A DNA stretch of 64,000 nt from Heliocidaris erythrogramma (taxonomy: Eukaryota > Echinodermata > Echinoidea > Camarodonta > Echinometridae), in the NCBI GenBank assembly GCA_025617745.1, contig CM046858.1, positions 28,224,534 through 28,288,533 of the forward strand, in the 5' to 3' direction. Below, piece by piece: positions 46,562 through 58,013 of the stretch (positions are counted from its first letter, which is position 1; each line of letters starts with the position of its first letter). The notes under the pieces were generated by a model, which was not told the origin of the DNA, searched no databases, and worked only from the letters and a program-made list of their open reading frames with translations. The translations under genes and the position numbers were made by a program.

Positions 46562-47940
46562 GTCAGGGTTTTCAGTCTTTTGTGAACACGTGCGGATGAT
46601 GGCGATTCCCTTACTTCACAATACTATTAACAAGACTTTCTTTGAACAAGTAAACAAAATAGATCAAACACTGGTACATAAACGTACTAATTAATTTCAA
46701 TTCAGATGACTAGCTTCTAAAATGAGTAACTTATTAAAACATTTAGAGATCCAGAAAAAAAGAATTATCGCCTCTTGAAAATTAGATGAAGCAGCGACGA
46801 GGAGTTTCAATCTGTTGACATCAGCTGAAGGAGATTGGAACACTGTTGTGCTCGAGGTCCAAATTCAAAATTGTATTCAGATGTTCGTATAAACTCCTAA
46901 AGAGAAGGTTGAGTTTTGTTAAAATTATGAAATTATTAGATAATTAAATTAATTCTCTCACTCTTTTATTCTCATAATGAAAAATATCACAATGGCTTGA
47001 TCACTTGGAATTGATTACTCTTGAAGTGCTTTAATACATGTATTTATAAAAAATGACTGTAAATATTTTACAACTTTGTACCAGTTATTGGCGTCACTCT
47101 TTGTTTTTGCAGTCCCTGCAGTGCTTTTCAATGGCTTTAACGATTATAGCAAGATTCAGTCAATTTGTGATAATGTTAATGATTCACAAACTTAGTTATG
47201 CACACAGTTGTTCCTATTTACAGCATATAAATCAAGCGTTCAAAAATAACTTTTAAGAATTGCATGACTAGTCCACAATTTTATCTTTAACGGAAGAGAA
47301 TTAAACAGCGCACTGTTATCAAGTACTTCACAATCTTGATGTTTCTCAAGTATCATTAATATAAAGTGCTAGATATAGTCATTTTGAAACAACATTTCTT
47401 GGTAGAACGTACTTAAGTGGGGAGAGACGTGAAAGGAGAAAATAAATATTTGTTGAGAGAAATTCTAAAGCCTATAGCGTGTAAATTTATCCGCTTCTGA
47501 ACTATGATATTTCAAGTACAATTCGAATCCCCAAATATCCTATTTAAATCGCTAGATGAATCGTTGCAGCACTTTTATTGAAATTGCAAAACGTCTTGGT
47601 TTTCTTTGAAACTGACATAGAAACATATTTTCATAGATAATTGCATTTAAAAATGTATTTCATGTCAGAATGCTAAAAGGAACATATAAATGCAAGAAAA
47701 TCTAAAGTTTCAGCAGGATGCATCAAACGAATTTTCACAAAAGTATTACAAATTTGGGCAAAAAGTGGTAGATAATGATGTGTCATATGTATTACAACTC
47801 TTTCATTATATGTCTTTGGCAATGGTTTGCCAGAATTTTTCTTCTTCAAACAATGTTGGATGTACATCATTATGATTACTTCTGCATATTGTATAATACT
47901 TTTCTTTCTTTTGTTAAAAAAAAACCCCACATGCGCGTGC
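46562..47940 (+). other. intron 2: no recognised feature
   Basis: AT-rich sequence, nothing recognised. Confidence 0.45.
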
Positions 47941-48195
47941 GTACATACACACATACACATACACACACAGGTTTACATGGCTTTACTTCCGAGGACAAGT
48001 ATTGTTCCTCTATTGTTCCTCGTCCTCGGACAGTCGACGGAATAAAGCACAAATTCATTGTTCGACGTTCGAGGACTATTGTCCGGCTTCCGAGGACCAT
48101 TGTTGTCATCATTTTTTTTTTGTTCTCTGTCCGAAAATGTCCTCGGACATACTGCTAAACAGGCCCACCCACGCACACACACACGCACACGTTGG
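47941..48195 (+). repeat. 196-bp element in CA repeats, copy 4 (diverged)
   Basis: 47,971-48,160 matches the 29.2-kb copies with several substitutions (for example CGAGGACAAGTATTG, 'gttcctcgtcc', 'acatactgct'). CA-type repeats lie on both sides. GACGGAATAA is intact. Confidence 0.8.
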
Positions 48196-48239
48196 TAATC
48201 TAATGTGTCGAAAGCCATTTATTTACATGTAATAACGAG

Positions 48240-48310
48240 AATGCTTTGCTCGAGGACATAAATGCTGTGCCGGGGATCAAACCCACGACCTTCGCTGCTT
48301 TTACTGTTCA
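48240..48310 (-). repeat. possible SINE head remnant
   Basis: The minus strand has a B-box-like GGTTTGATCCCC and a tRNA-like upstream stretch. The body is absent. Confidence 0.35.
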
Positions 48311-48497
48311 CCTCTCCTAATACTTTTCTTGATATAGAGAAATGATTTGAACAACTCTCTGTATGAAAAGATAAGAAAAAGGTTTTTATCTCATCTAACC
48401 ACGTGGAAGATAAAACTTTCCAAAAGTTGAATAGGATCAGATTTTGACGACTGTGTATAATCTGCGATTATTCCTGATTCAGCTTCTTCCCCCTTTG

Positions 48498-48983
48498 TTA
48501 AAGGCCAAGTCCACCCTAACGAAAAAATCCAACAAGCATAACACTGAAAATTTCATCAAAATAGGATGTAACGTCACCCACTCACTATTTCTTTTGTATT
48601 TTATTACATGAAATACGAAATATTTTATATTTTTCCTTGTTATAATGTGAAACAAGGTTTGATTCCTCGCTGAACATGTGTAATTGCCATTGTTGTAACC
48701 TATACACAATTCAATGAGAGCTTCCTAATTGTGAAATCTGCAGAAATTAAAATATTCTATATTTCACATAATAAAATACAAAACAAATAGTGATTGGGTG
48801 ACGTCACTGGTTCCCTCATTTGCATACTGAGCAGGATGTGCATATAACTGTTTTGCGAAATTAAGCGAAACTTTAAAATGTAAAATAAGAAAGTTGTTTT
48901 GATGAAATTTTCAGTGTTATGCTTGTTGGATTTTTCTCTATTTATTCAAATCAACTTTTTGTTAGGGTGGACTTGGCCTTTAA
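48498..48983. mobile_element. TTAA-flanked MITE
   Basis: Ends TTAAAGGCCAAGTCCACCCT and the inverted AGGGTGGACTTGGCCTTTAA. Arms of about 80 bp include 'ccaacaagcataacactgaa'. 486 bp, no transposase. Confidence 0.8.
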
Positions 48984-49059
48984 GTCCGTATGACAAGTTA
49001 AACCGTTGACTACTGAATTATTTCATTCACATAGGATTATCACGGGGACCGTCTGATTC

Positions 49060-49800
49060 CCGTAGGCATTGGTTTAAAGAATTACAGTGGCTCTTGCCAC
49101 TCATCGTAGTAGCGCAGTTTCCTTTGGTGTTACATCGAAACACTGCCAATATTCATCTGATTATTTAAAGGGTCTATGATTCTAAAGCGAGACAAAAAAA
49201 AACCCGAATTGATTTAATAGAATTCAATAGATTTAATTGTATTTAGAATGAGCTACCCTTCATGAGTTTTCAAAAGCTTTAGAATTAGATACCTTTTATC
49301 AATCTACATCAAAATTTAACCGTTCATGAAATCATAAGATATCTCCTGTTGTATTTATGAAGTATCGGTCAATCACAGTGGAGAGAAGTTTTCAAAAGTT
49401 TACAAAACTTTCCAAAAGTTTGATATTTGAAATTTGCGTGTACCGTAGTTTAGAGTCAGTTCAATGAATTGCAGTTGCTTTGTGATGTCTGTATACTCGT
49501 ATATAGTATAGGGCACTTGAGTTTGATGTTACATCGAAACATTGTCACGCGGCATCTGATCAAGGGTCTATTCCAAAGCAAGAAACAAAGAGAATGTATT
49601 AATTCAATACAATTCAATACATTCGATTTCATTTAGAATGAGGAACCCTCGATCGGTATACATAGGTTTTTAGTCCTAAGTTCATGAAAAGTATATGCTA
49701 TGATATCTTCATTGTACAAAGTAATTTATATAAGTGGAGAGAAGTTTCGATTTCCTCAAAACTGGTTGTCACTTTTGAATGGGTACATAGAGAATGAATT
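49060..49800 (+). repeat. diverged tandem duplication
   Basis: 49,125-49,400 and 49,530-49,760 share the same series of blocks: 'tgttacatcgaaacactgcc'/'tgttacatcgaaacattgtc', 'aagggtctatgattctaaag'/'aagggtctattccaaagcaa', 'tttagaatgagctaccctt'/'tttagaatgaggaaccctc' and 'cagtggagagaagttt'/'aagtggagagaagttt'. The period is about 410 bp. Confidence 0.65.
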
Positions 49801-49973
49801 GCATTTATTTATGAAGTTTTCGTCATCATATACCGAGTATATAAAAAAGCACACGTTCAAAGCGAAGAGCTTAACCTTTAGGTCAAATGAAAATCCTTTC
49901 TATAGTCTCCCCACCCGCATCCTTTTTTTGCGCCCGCCTACTTTTATTGTTATCTGATATTTTTGTTTAACCC

Positions 49974-49995
49974 CCCCCCAAAAAAAAAAAAAAAC

Positions 49996-50027
<32 letters not shown>

Positions 50028-50060
50028 ACAAAATAAAACAAAAACAAAGAAACCCAACAA
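49974..50060 (+). repeat. A-rich AAAAC repeat after a C run
   Basis: CCCCCCCC, then poly-A and AAAAC units. Possibly the tail of an old retroposon, but no body was recognised upstream. Confidence 0.6.
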
Positions 50061-50699
50061 ATTTTGCTTTTTGTTTAAATTTTGTTTAAAGGGATCCGAG
50101 AAGAATATAAATATAAAGGAAAGCCGTGCTTAATAGCATTTGTATGTGGTGGCCATCTTGGAAAAATATCACATATCATTATAACATGGTACACCCTCTT
50201 CGTCATTCTCGAAAAATCCCGACGAGAAACTAGGAATCAATTTTACATGGCCTTAGAAATGATTAACAACCAGTGTTATTCTCCTGGTCGATTACGATTT
50301 CATGATTATGTATTTGATTTGAACCTGGGATCAAGCATAAAATATAAACTCTATATGGTCCCATCCCATCATGCTCATCGCACTTACATTTTTCCTTGTA
50401 TATGAATCCTAATGTGCATGTATAAAGTTTACTTTTGATGAAATTGTATAAATGATAATAACAATAATAATAGAACAGTTCCTGAAATGGGTCTCATTGG
50501 TCTCAGCGGAAGATTAAAAAAGAGCGATAAAGAAATCAATTCCATTAATTTAATGACATCTATTTCCAACTTTTCAATATACATGATATAAGTGTACAAA
50601 GTAATAAATGACAAAATAATGTACATGTATTTTAACTAAAATGTGACAAAATATACATTCACGTGGTACATACATTGTTGGGGGACACTGAAAACAGAA
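50061..50699 (+). other. intron 2: no recognised feature
   Basis: A 107-codon frame (50,082-50,405) has no known domain and no repeat or splice support. Not called. Confidence 0.45.
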
Positions 50700-51112
50700 G
50701 CTTGGGTATAGAGTACAGAAGTGATGACGTCACAAAAAGCTATTTTTTTCATTTTGACATTTTTTTTATACCATATCTCAAAGGAACATGGTGAAAAACA
50801 TCCAGAGCCCAAATTTTATGGCAATTGGCTCATTGGGCCCCGAGATATGGCCGCATGAATACCTCCTTAGCCCCATTGAAGTCAGTGTTAAATTGGCCTG
50901 GTTCTAAACTGTTAAGAACCAGGCCAATTTACACTGACTTCAATGGGGCTAATTAGATATTCATATAGCCATACCTTGGGCCACCATGAACTGATTCATG
51001 TCAAATTTGATGTGTGAACGTTTTCCATCATGCTCTACCTAAATATGGTCCTAAAAATACTGAAATACAAAAATCAAAATTTGATGATGTCACACTTCGG
51101 TACTCTATAAAG
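50700..51112. mobile_element. large foldback element with near-perfect central stem
   Basis: Outer ends TATAGAGTACAGAAGTGATG and the inverted CACTTCGGTACTCTATA. Centre: AGCCCCATTGAAGTCAGTGT..GGCCTGGTTCT (50,870-50,904) pairs with 50,916-50,951, giving a stem of about 35-40 bp with one bulge and a loop of about 10 bases. 413 bp, non-coding. Confidence 0.7.
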
Positions 51113-51268
51113 CTTAGGTAAAGCTACTATAGGAAATATCTGTGCATAGGAATATTGATTCATCTGAACAGATACGTTTTAGGACAGTTTTGAATTGTGC
51201 AACTGTATGAGCATGCCTTATATTGCACGTGATATTCGACAGCATGGTCACACCCCTGTTTACTATTA

Positions 51269-51685
51269 AGCCCGGCTCACACTGCACGATCTGACTACGA
51301 TGGGATTTTGGGAAAAGTTGTTATAACATTTGATATGAACCTTCAAACATGTAAAATCTTCGTGATCAAAGTTCCGAATAATAGTATCAATACTAAAATC
51401 GAAATTCCGGGCTACTACGAGCACCTGTGCAGGAATAAAAGCGAATTCAATTCTAAATCGTAGTGACGTCATACCGATCTTGCGATCGACTAAGATTTGA
51501 AGCCGATTTGGCCTTTACTCTAACCAGAAGAATTGCAGTTATCCAAAATTTCGATATTAGTATTCGTATCATTATTCTGAACTTCAAATGATATAATTTC
51601 ACTTCTTTAAACTTTCACATTTAATGCAAACAGTGATTTGTTGGAAAATCGGGTCGCAGTCGGATCGTACAGTGTGCGCCGGGCT
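51269..51685. mobile_element. TTA-flanked MITE (PIF/Harbinger-like)
   Basis: Ends AGCCCGGCTCACACTGCACG and the inverted GTACAGTGTGCGCCGGGCT, with TTA directly outside both. A TTA/TAA three-base target duplication is typical of PIF/Harbinger elements. 417 bp, no transposase. It ends about 140 bases before exon 3. Confidence 0.7.
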
Positions 51686-51826
51686 TTACACTTTGTTTCG
51701 ACATCAGGAACAACGTATACATCTTCCTGCACTGACCTCCGATTTCTTACAGTTTCGATAAACAGATATACATGATATAGATGTAGTTCAAATAGATCAA
51801 TCAATCCTTTTCAATCTCCGTCACAG

Positions 51827-52028
51827 TTAATCAGCGACCTCATTGACACGCAGAGCAACTCGGCCCATTCGACCGTTGTCATTCTCTTCGTCCAGCTCGA
51901 GACCGCCCGTAACATCTTTAGCGCCGCGGCCAAGGCGGGGGCCTATCGTCGTTTCATCTGGATCGGAAGCGATGGCTGGGGTAACTACGGACTCGAACCC
52001 GTTCTCAATAACGAGGAGGTCGCCCTTG
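51827..52028 (+). CDS. mGluR-like class C GPCR, exon 3 (residues 248-314 plus 1 base)
   Basis: Acceptor CTCCGTCACAG and donor CTTG/GTGAGT; enters in phase 0 and leaves in phase 1. It reads LISDLIDTQS, then a VVILFVQLETARNIF strand-helix unit, then FIWIGSDGWGNYGLEPVLNN and EEVAL. D296 in SDGW matches D318 of mGluR1, which contacts the ligand amino group. IAPVL/EEV-like wording after SDGW is closer to group III mGluRs than to group I. The receptor must continue: the rest of lobe 1, the cysteine-rich domain and the 7TM domain are not in this exon and were not found downstream in the window. Confidence 0.92.
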
Positions 52029-52902
52029 GTGAGTTCCAAATTTCTCATGTTTTATCCCCAACCCAGTAGCGCAGCTACGGGGGAAAGGGGGGCAAGTGCC
52101 CCCAATCGAATGGCGAGAGAAAAAAAATAAGGGAAATGAATTCTCTCCGAGATTTCAACTATATACCTCTGTAAGAAGACTCATGCTTAGGGGCTAACTA
52201 TTTCCCGGTCCAGGAGCGAAAGAGAGGAGATACAGAGAGAGGAGAGACAGAGAGAGAGACAGAGAGGGAGAGAGAGAGTGAAATGTTTAGGCATACCCAA
52301 CACAAGCCCCTTGTTTGGCGGGTTTTACTTTTTCCCAGTATTATATCATGATACTCTACTTTTGAATACATTGTTAAACGCGGAACGAAATATATGTTGA
52401 TAAGTCATTAATTATTGTATTTTTTATTTTTATCTCATACAATACTGTAATAAGGAGAAAATAGGAGAAAAGTGGCGTTTATACATTCTGAATATTTATC
52501 TTTCATGTCTAATATGTGATGGATGACTCACATAATGTAATCCCTCTTTTGTCGTGGGAAACAACCCACATGGTATCTTCGTTATAAGATGCACAAAGTC
52601 CAACGAATCATTAAAAAAAATGTTCTTTGTAAGCATCTACAATTTTGCACTATTGAAGCCGATCCAAATAATCCTATTATGAATGAAGATTTTAACACCC
52701 GAGGCAACCAAAATATTATACGATGGTTTTTGAAGCTGCGAGAGAATCAGTATAGGAGGAAAAGCCACTTTGATTTTCAAATGATTCTAAAGGGTAGACA
52801 ACTCAGTAGGCCATGTACGGCTTGTATCACAATTCTAAACGTACCGAAGGTATCGTATTAATGTAACTTCAGATAGTCTAAAAACATGAAGAAAAAAATT
52901 CA
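52029..52902 (+). other. probable intron 3: G-rich repeat fragment, GA tract
   Basis: 52,066-52,125 has 'gtagcgcagctacggggg' and 'cccaatcgaatggcgaga', a fragment of the GTAGCTA-type family. GA tract at 52,216-52,280. A 90-codon frame at 52,589-52,861 is unrecognised. Confidence 0.5.
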
Positions 52903-53092
52903 GTCGCGTAATTAGGGGGAGTTTGCAAGGGGGTCCAACTATCTTCTTCCAAGTTCCCTTTCACCCCCCCCCCCCCCTCTCTCTCTCTCTCTCTTCTCTT
53001 TCTTCTCTTTTTTTCTTTTTTTTCGACATTCGATTTGGTTACGTGCCCCCATGCCCCCTCCCCTCCACCGTCCGTAGCTGCGTCACCAGAAA
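52903..53092. mobile_element. poly-C/CT repeat fragment
   Basis: 'cagtcgcgtaattaggggga' on the left, C run (52,964-52,977) plus CT units in the middle, 'gtccgtagctgcgtcacc' on the right. The ends are weakly inverted, and it resembles the G-run repeats elsewhere. Confidence 0.4.
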
Positions 53093-55339
53093 TTGCGGAC
53101 CAAGGTCGTCTAGAATTATAGAAAAATGGCAAAGATGTATATGTCCATTCTCCTTTGAGATTATATAAGATTCATTTACAAGCTGTAGGCCTAATTACTA
53201 TCAATCTCCGTTTCCTTCACGTAAACCTTTCAGAAAAAAGAAGGATATAGGGGAATATAGGGTAAAAGCGTGAGTCTGCATCACCATGGTAAATGAGATT
53301 TTAATTTGATTAAGTTCTTTTCTGTTGAAGAGGATAAAGAAAAGGATAAGAAGTTGGGCCATTTTCTGATACAGGTGGAATCAAATTCAACGACTTAGTT
53401 TCTTTCCGCTCTGTCTTTTTGTTTGCAACACAGTATTCGCTCAAAATAATTATTATTTCAAGAGGCGTTTTGGAAACTATTCATAATTATATGCAAATCT
53501 AACAGTGCTTTAGAAAGATTTTACGAATTTACAGAAGAGGCTTCGTATTACCTCTTCAACTCAATATCCTACATATTTGATATCAAAACGACAACATCGA
53601 AATTTACACTTAAGCAATCAAAATTGTAACGATAGAAATCATGTATGTTACAACAAATACCTTGTTATTTCTGGTCTTATATGTATTGTTATTCGAAATT
53701 GTTTAAATTGACTGAAACATTCTTTACCTCAATAAAAAAAAGGCTTTGAATTGATACTATGGTTGATAATAATGCCGTGCCAAACAAAACTTTGTGTTGT
53801 GTAAGGCAATAAAAAGAACTCTTTCATATAATTGTTATTATCTCCACCGCCATTTTTATCATCATGAATATCATTAACATCACGAAGATTATCGTCATCA
53901 TCATCATCATCATCATCGTTACCATTATTATAAACAACATCATCACCATCGATCGTTTCCTTGAATGGAAAACAATATTTGTTCCTCCAACTGTTGCTTT
54001 TGGGTTTAAAGGCTACCCAAATGAAACGAATTCCTGCTTACCCATTCTCATTCCTTCATTTTCCTTACTGTCAAAATAGGTCAAATATGAATAACTAGGG
54101 TTGACAAGAATTATTTCAGCTCCATTGTTTGCATCCTTCTCCTTTTAACTACGCATTCGATACAAAAGGACAACAGTACTTGGAATGCACCAGAGACACA
54201 CATTTTAATATTATATCGGAAAAGAGTATACCACTTGGAGCGTTCACATTGGCCATTCATTATTGTCACTTTCAGTGGAACGTGTGTGTGTGTGTGTGTA
54301 ATTGGGTTTTTACAGACGTGTATCAATCAGATATGATTATTTACGTCTGGGACCGACCTTTAACGTCACCATCCGAAAGACGTGACTCAGTCTCGAACCT
54401 TGGTCCGCTGAATCAGTTTATAACTTCCACTGGTAACTTCCACTGTAACGATTCACATCCTTCCTCAAAAGTTACTTGCAAGGCTCCATTATAATAGTTA
54501 CCGTTCTTTGCGACCCTAATATCGAGGCATGCCAGAGCGACATATTCAATATATGCAACAAGTAATGCGCTTAGACGCTTATTTACGCTTAATTTAGTCC
54601 ACGGTGGAGGTTTAAACCTAGGTTTTAAAATTCGAATTCGGGCCAATAAGTTTTTAAGGTCGTCTGTTGTTAATAAGTGTGTACGGGTTAGGCGCCAAAC
54701 GGCGGTATATAGAGCACATTGTATTGAAAATCTGTGTACATTGGTGGGCGCGGGTTTAGATGTGTTTTTGTGTGTGAGTGTAAGGGGGCTTTGCATAATA
54801 TTCGGCTCTCGTCGAATGATTCGTGGAAACAGGCCTTAATTGATGGCATGCACATGGAAATATTCTCTCTTCACAAAACGGAGAGAGTCAGCGTCCTTGA
54901 CATTTCATTTAGATTCAATATCAAATGGCAGGGCTGGATTTATTGTTCAATAATTGGATATTATTGCGAAATTATTCCACGGTATTACAAGAGGTATAGC
55001 CATGCCGATGCGGTTCGTCTCTTTGAGTTCATTAACACCTCTTAATTCGCGTGTTATTGAAAGATGACAATGATGGGATTCTGATTGGAAATGTTTAGAG
55101 TATGACCTCTAAAGAATTAACAATTATTAGTAATCAATGCAGATCACCAAAGAAAAGGTTAGATAAATTAGGACTACATATTAAAAGGACACCATGCGGG
55201 AAATGATATGCATACCGCTCGTCTAGCTTTTGGAATCGGAAATAGTTTGACTGACTTAAAAAAATATAATGATAAAATTGATAACGATTATCATCATTAT
55301 TTTTGATTAGTATTAGTATCATTGTTATTATCATTATAT
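53093..55339 (+). other. no recognised gene; minor repeats
   Basis: ATC units at 53,893-53,920, GT units at 54,283-54,300. A 127-codon minus-strand frame (54,413-54,796) and a 103-codon plus frame (54,734-55,045) were examined and show no domain. The continuation of the receptor was looked for here and not found. Confidence 0.45.
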
Positions 55340-55505
55340 ATCATTATTATTATTATTGTAAGAAGAAAAAGAAGTAGTAGTAGTAGCAGTATAGTAATCG
55401 TAATAGTGGTAGTAGTAGTAATAGTAGTAGTAGTATAGTAGTACTAGTAGTAGTAGTAGCAGTAGTATTGTTAGTATAACAGTAGTAATAGCAGTATATT
55501 ATTAT
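55340..55505. repeat. ATT/TAG trinucleotide tract
   Basis: ATT units, then interrupted TAG units to about 55,500. Confidence 0.75.
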
Positions 55506-55574
55506 AATAGTTGAGTTTAGGTTTGTAGCGTTCTGTCTGAGGATATAAAGACATGAATACTTCATATTCCATTG

Positions 55575-55690
55575 TGTTTAGAGCTTCCATGATAAGGCAT
55601 TCAAGTATACAAGGAATTTTACCTTCAGTGCTTCACCTGGGTCGGGAGCGGCAATTAAATTCAGCTCAATGTCTTGCCAAACTTCAGTGT
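55575..55690 (-). repeat. decayed SINE body fragment
   Basis: 'ttcacctgggtcgggagcgg' and 'caatgtcttgccaaac' match the body of the SINE at base 1 in order. Ends unclear. Confidence 0.5.
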
Positions 55691-55945
55691 ATCAGTGGAT
55701 TATTAAAGAGAGCTTAGAATGTCATTATACCTCATAGGTAATAGAAATGACTATTGGCTTTAAAATTGAAATTGTATACTATGTTCCTTTTTTCTCTATC
55801 AATTAGTGCTGCATTTTGGGAATGCAGTCAAGGGCTTTTCTCTAATTGTCATCCAGTGAAATGCGTGCCACCTCTTCCGACTCCATTCACCATAGCCGTG
55901 GGTAGCCGCAAGATACTTATAAAATACGACAGCTCTTACTTATTT

Positions 55946-56262
55946 TTCATAAGAGCTTCCGCCTCGATTCATTAAGGTCGGAGATACAAACTTGAATTCA
56001 ATTTTTACTTTCTTTATGTTCAGCGAAAAATTTGATATAAATGAAATTTAATCGAATTCATTAAATCAAATTCGAGTCACCAGTTCTGTTTCAACCAACA
56101 GTAGCCTACAGCTGTTTAGAATATAAAATAACACCATCTTGTTCATAAGAGAATCCGCCTCTTTTCATTAAGGTGGGAGGAAACAACTTGAATTACATTT
56201 TTACCTTCAACGCGTCCGACGAAAATGGGATATCAATGATATTTAATCAAATTAATTTCCAG
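55946..56262 (+). repeat. diverged direct repeat
   Basis: 55,948-56,055 and 56,144-56,262 share 'cataagagcttccgcctc'/'cataagagaatccgcctc', 'ttcattaaggtcgga'/'ttcattaaggtggga', 'cttgaattcaatttttac'/'cttgaattacatttttac' and 'tttaatcgaatt'/'tttaatcaaatt'. Spacing is about 196 bases. Confidence 0.6.
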
Positions 56263-56922
56263 TATTGCCCTGCGTTGAAGTCTAACGCCAGTATTGCATT
56301 ATATTCATGCTCCGCTATACCTAAATTTAATTAAAGATATCAAACACCACGTTGCATTTGAACAAAAGATTGACATTAAGTAACATTATTTCATTAATTT
56401 GTCATTCTATCAGCGGCCTGTCGCGAAAATGTGTCATTGCGTCAAGAACAATCAATTGAAATTGATATTTGATTAAAGAGAATAGTTGAATTCATTATGT
56501 GATTGTCTCGTGTAAACTTGAGCATAAGAGATGTCATTCAGACGGAAATGAACGAAGAATGTGACAGAAGGCTGAAGGAAATGAAGAGAGAAGAGGAAGT
56601 AGACAGTAAGTGAAAGATCTAGATAGAAAGAGAGAGCACGAGAGAGGGAGAGAGAGTAAGAGAGATATATAGAGCTAGGAAGAGAGAATTGAAGAGAGTT
56701 GGAAAGTAAACGAGGAGAGTGAGAATAAGAGATGTTTTAAGAGGTAAATATAGACTCTATACCTCTGAGGTACATTTATGTTAGGGAGGGTGTCAGAAAG
56801 AGACAGAGAGAGAGAGAAAGAAAATATGTAATATAATTTCGATAAATATATGTCTACCAGAGAGAGGAAGAAAGAGAGGGGAGGAGAACTGAAAGTTTGA
56901 AAGAGATAGATATAAATATAAT

Positions 56923-56991
<69 letters not shown>

Positions 56992-57031
56992 ATGAATATC
57001 TACAGAGGTACAATAAAATAGAAGGAGAGGT

Positions 57032-57065
<34 letters not shown>
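56263..57065. repeat. GA-rich tracts around a long TA array
   Basis: AT-rich to about 56,575, then GA tracts (56,600-56,820 and 57,035-57,063) either side of about 31 TA dinucleotides (56,927-56,989). G run near 57,067-57,074. Confidence 0.8.
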
Positions 57066-57066
<1 letters not shown>

Positions 57067-57483
57067 GGGGGGGGGGAAGCATAGTCAAAGTGTTTCATGA
57101 AAAATCTTGGTCGAGAAAGTTAGTAGCATAATGTTTCATTGCCATGCTTTAATTGAATAGATGTTTGTATCATTCAAAGATAATCGATTGAAATTCGATT
57201 TGTAAGTGACAGTGTTTCGAGGCAAGTAACAAGGTCTTTTTATACGTGTTGTTGTCATGGTATTTAATTTTTGATTAATCACAAAACAAGAAATTGAAAT
57301 ATACACTAACGTCACAGCAAATGTCGTTACTCTTCCGACGGGACGTAATTGTGATAACATTTATTCTGATGATAAAAACTGCATAATGTTTCTCTCTTGA
57401 ATATCATTATATTATTTTAATGCGAAGAATAGTAACCAAAGTAGTAACAACCGCATCATTTATTTGGTATTTGATTTCTCTTT
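57066..57483 (+). other. no recognised feature
   Basis: AT-rich sequence, nothing recognised. Confidence 0.45.
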
Positions 57484-57960
57484 TCAGATTCAGATTCAGA
57501 TTTTATTAACCATTTTCAATCATATTAACATAAACTGTAGTGCATAAGATAAAGTTGATAAAAGAATCCTTGGTATAACAGAAAATAAAAGAGTTTAACG
57601 AATTGCAAATATTCGGATAATTTTTGCATTCGGGTATACATCATTGGTATAAGCAAATACAATTGTTTCAAAAATGTTTTTTAAGCCGAAGAACTAAACT
57701 ACAGGAAAGAAAACTGTCTTTTAGTATAAGCTTTAAGATTTTTCAGTTAATACAATTTTCTGTCGCATACAAATAAATCTCTTTCTTTAAACCATGAAGT
57801 AAATATAACAAAATAATAGGCAGTAACGAACGAATATTCGACATTAGGGAAAGACAACCCATGTGCGGAAAGCTTTTTTCCCCAAAGAGTTTGAATTCAA
57901 AAGCGAAGGACAAAAAGACATTCCATTGCCTCAATTGGAACGTGAGTAAAGAATCTGTGC
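57484..57960 (-). mobile_element. possible LINE 3' end (minus)
   Basis: On the minus strand the sequence ends 'gttaataaaatctgaatctg' plus further TCTGAA units, which looks like a LINE 3' terminus with a short microsatellite tail. The body has no recognisable reverse transcriptase. Confidence 0.35.
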
Positions 57961-58013
57961 CAGTTAAAGTTACATTCTATAACTGAATTCCCTTGCTGCA
58001 TAAAGGTTACTTA

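Noticed and set aside
54129..54494. Frame containing LGAFTLAI, which superficially fits the receptor after EEVAL-G
   Set aside because: The sequence before and after does not resemble the ligand-binding domain, there is no suitable acceptor at the right phase, and the frame runs into a GT microsatellite.
54413..54796. 127-codon minus-strand frame
   Set aside because: No recognised domain, overlaps an unrelated plus-strand frame, and is within chance length.
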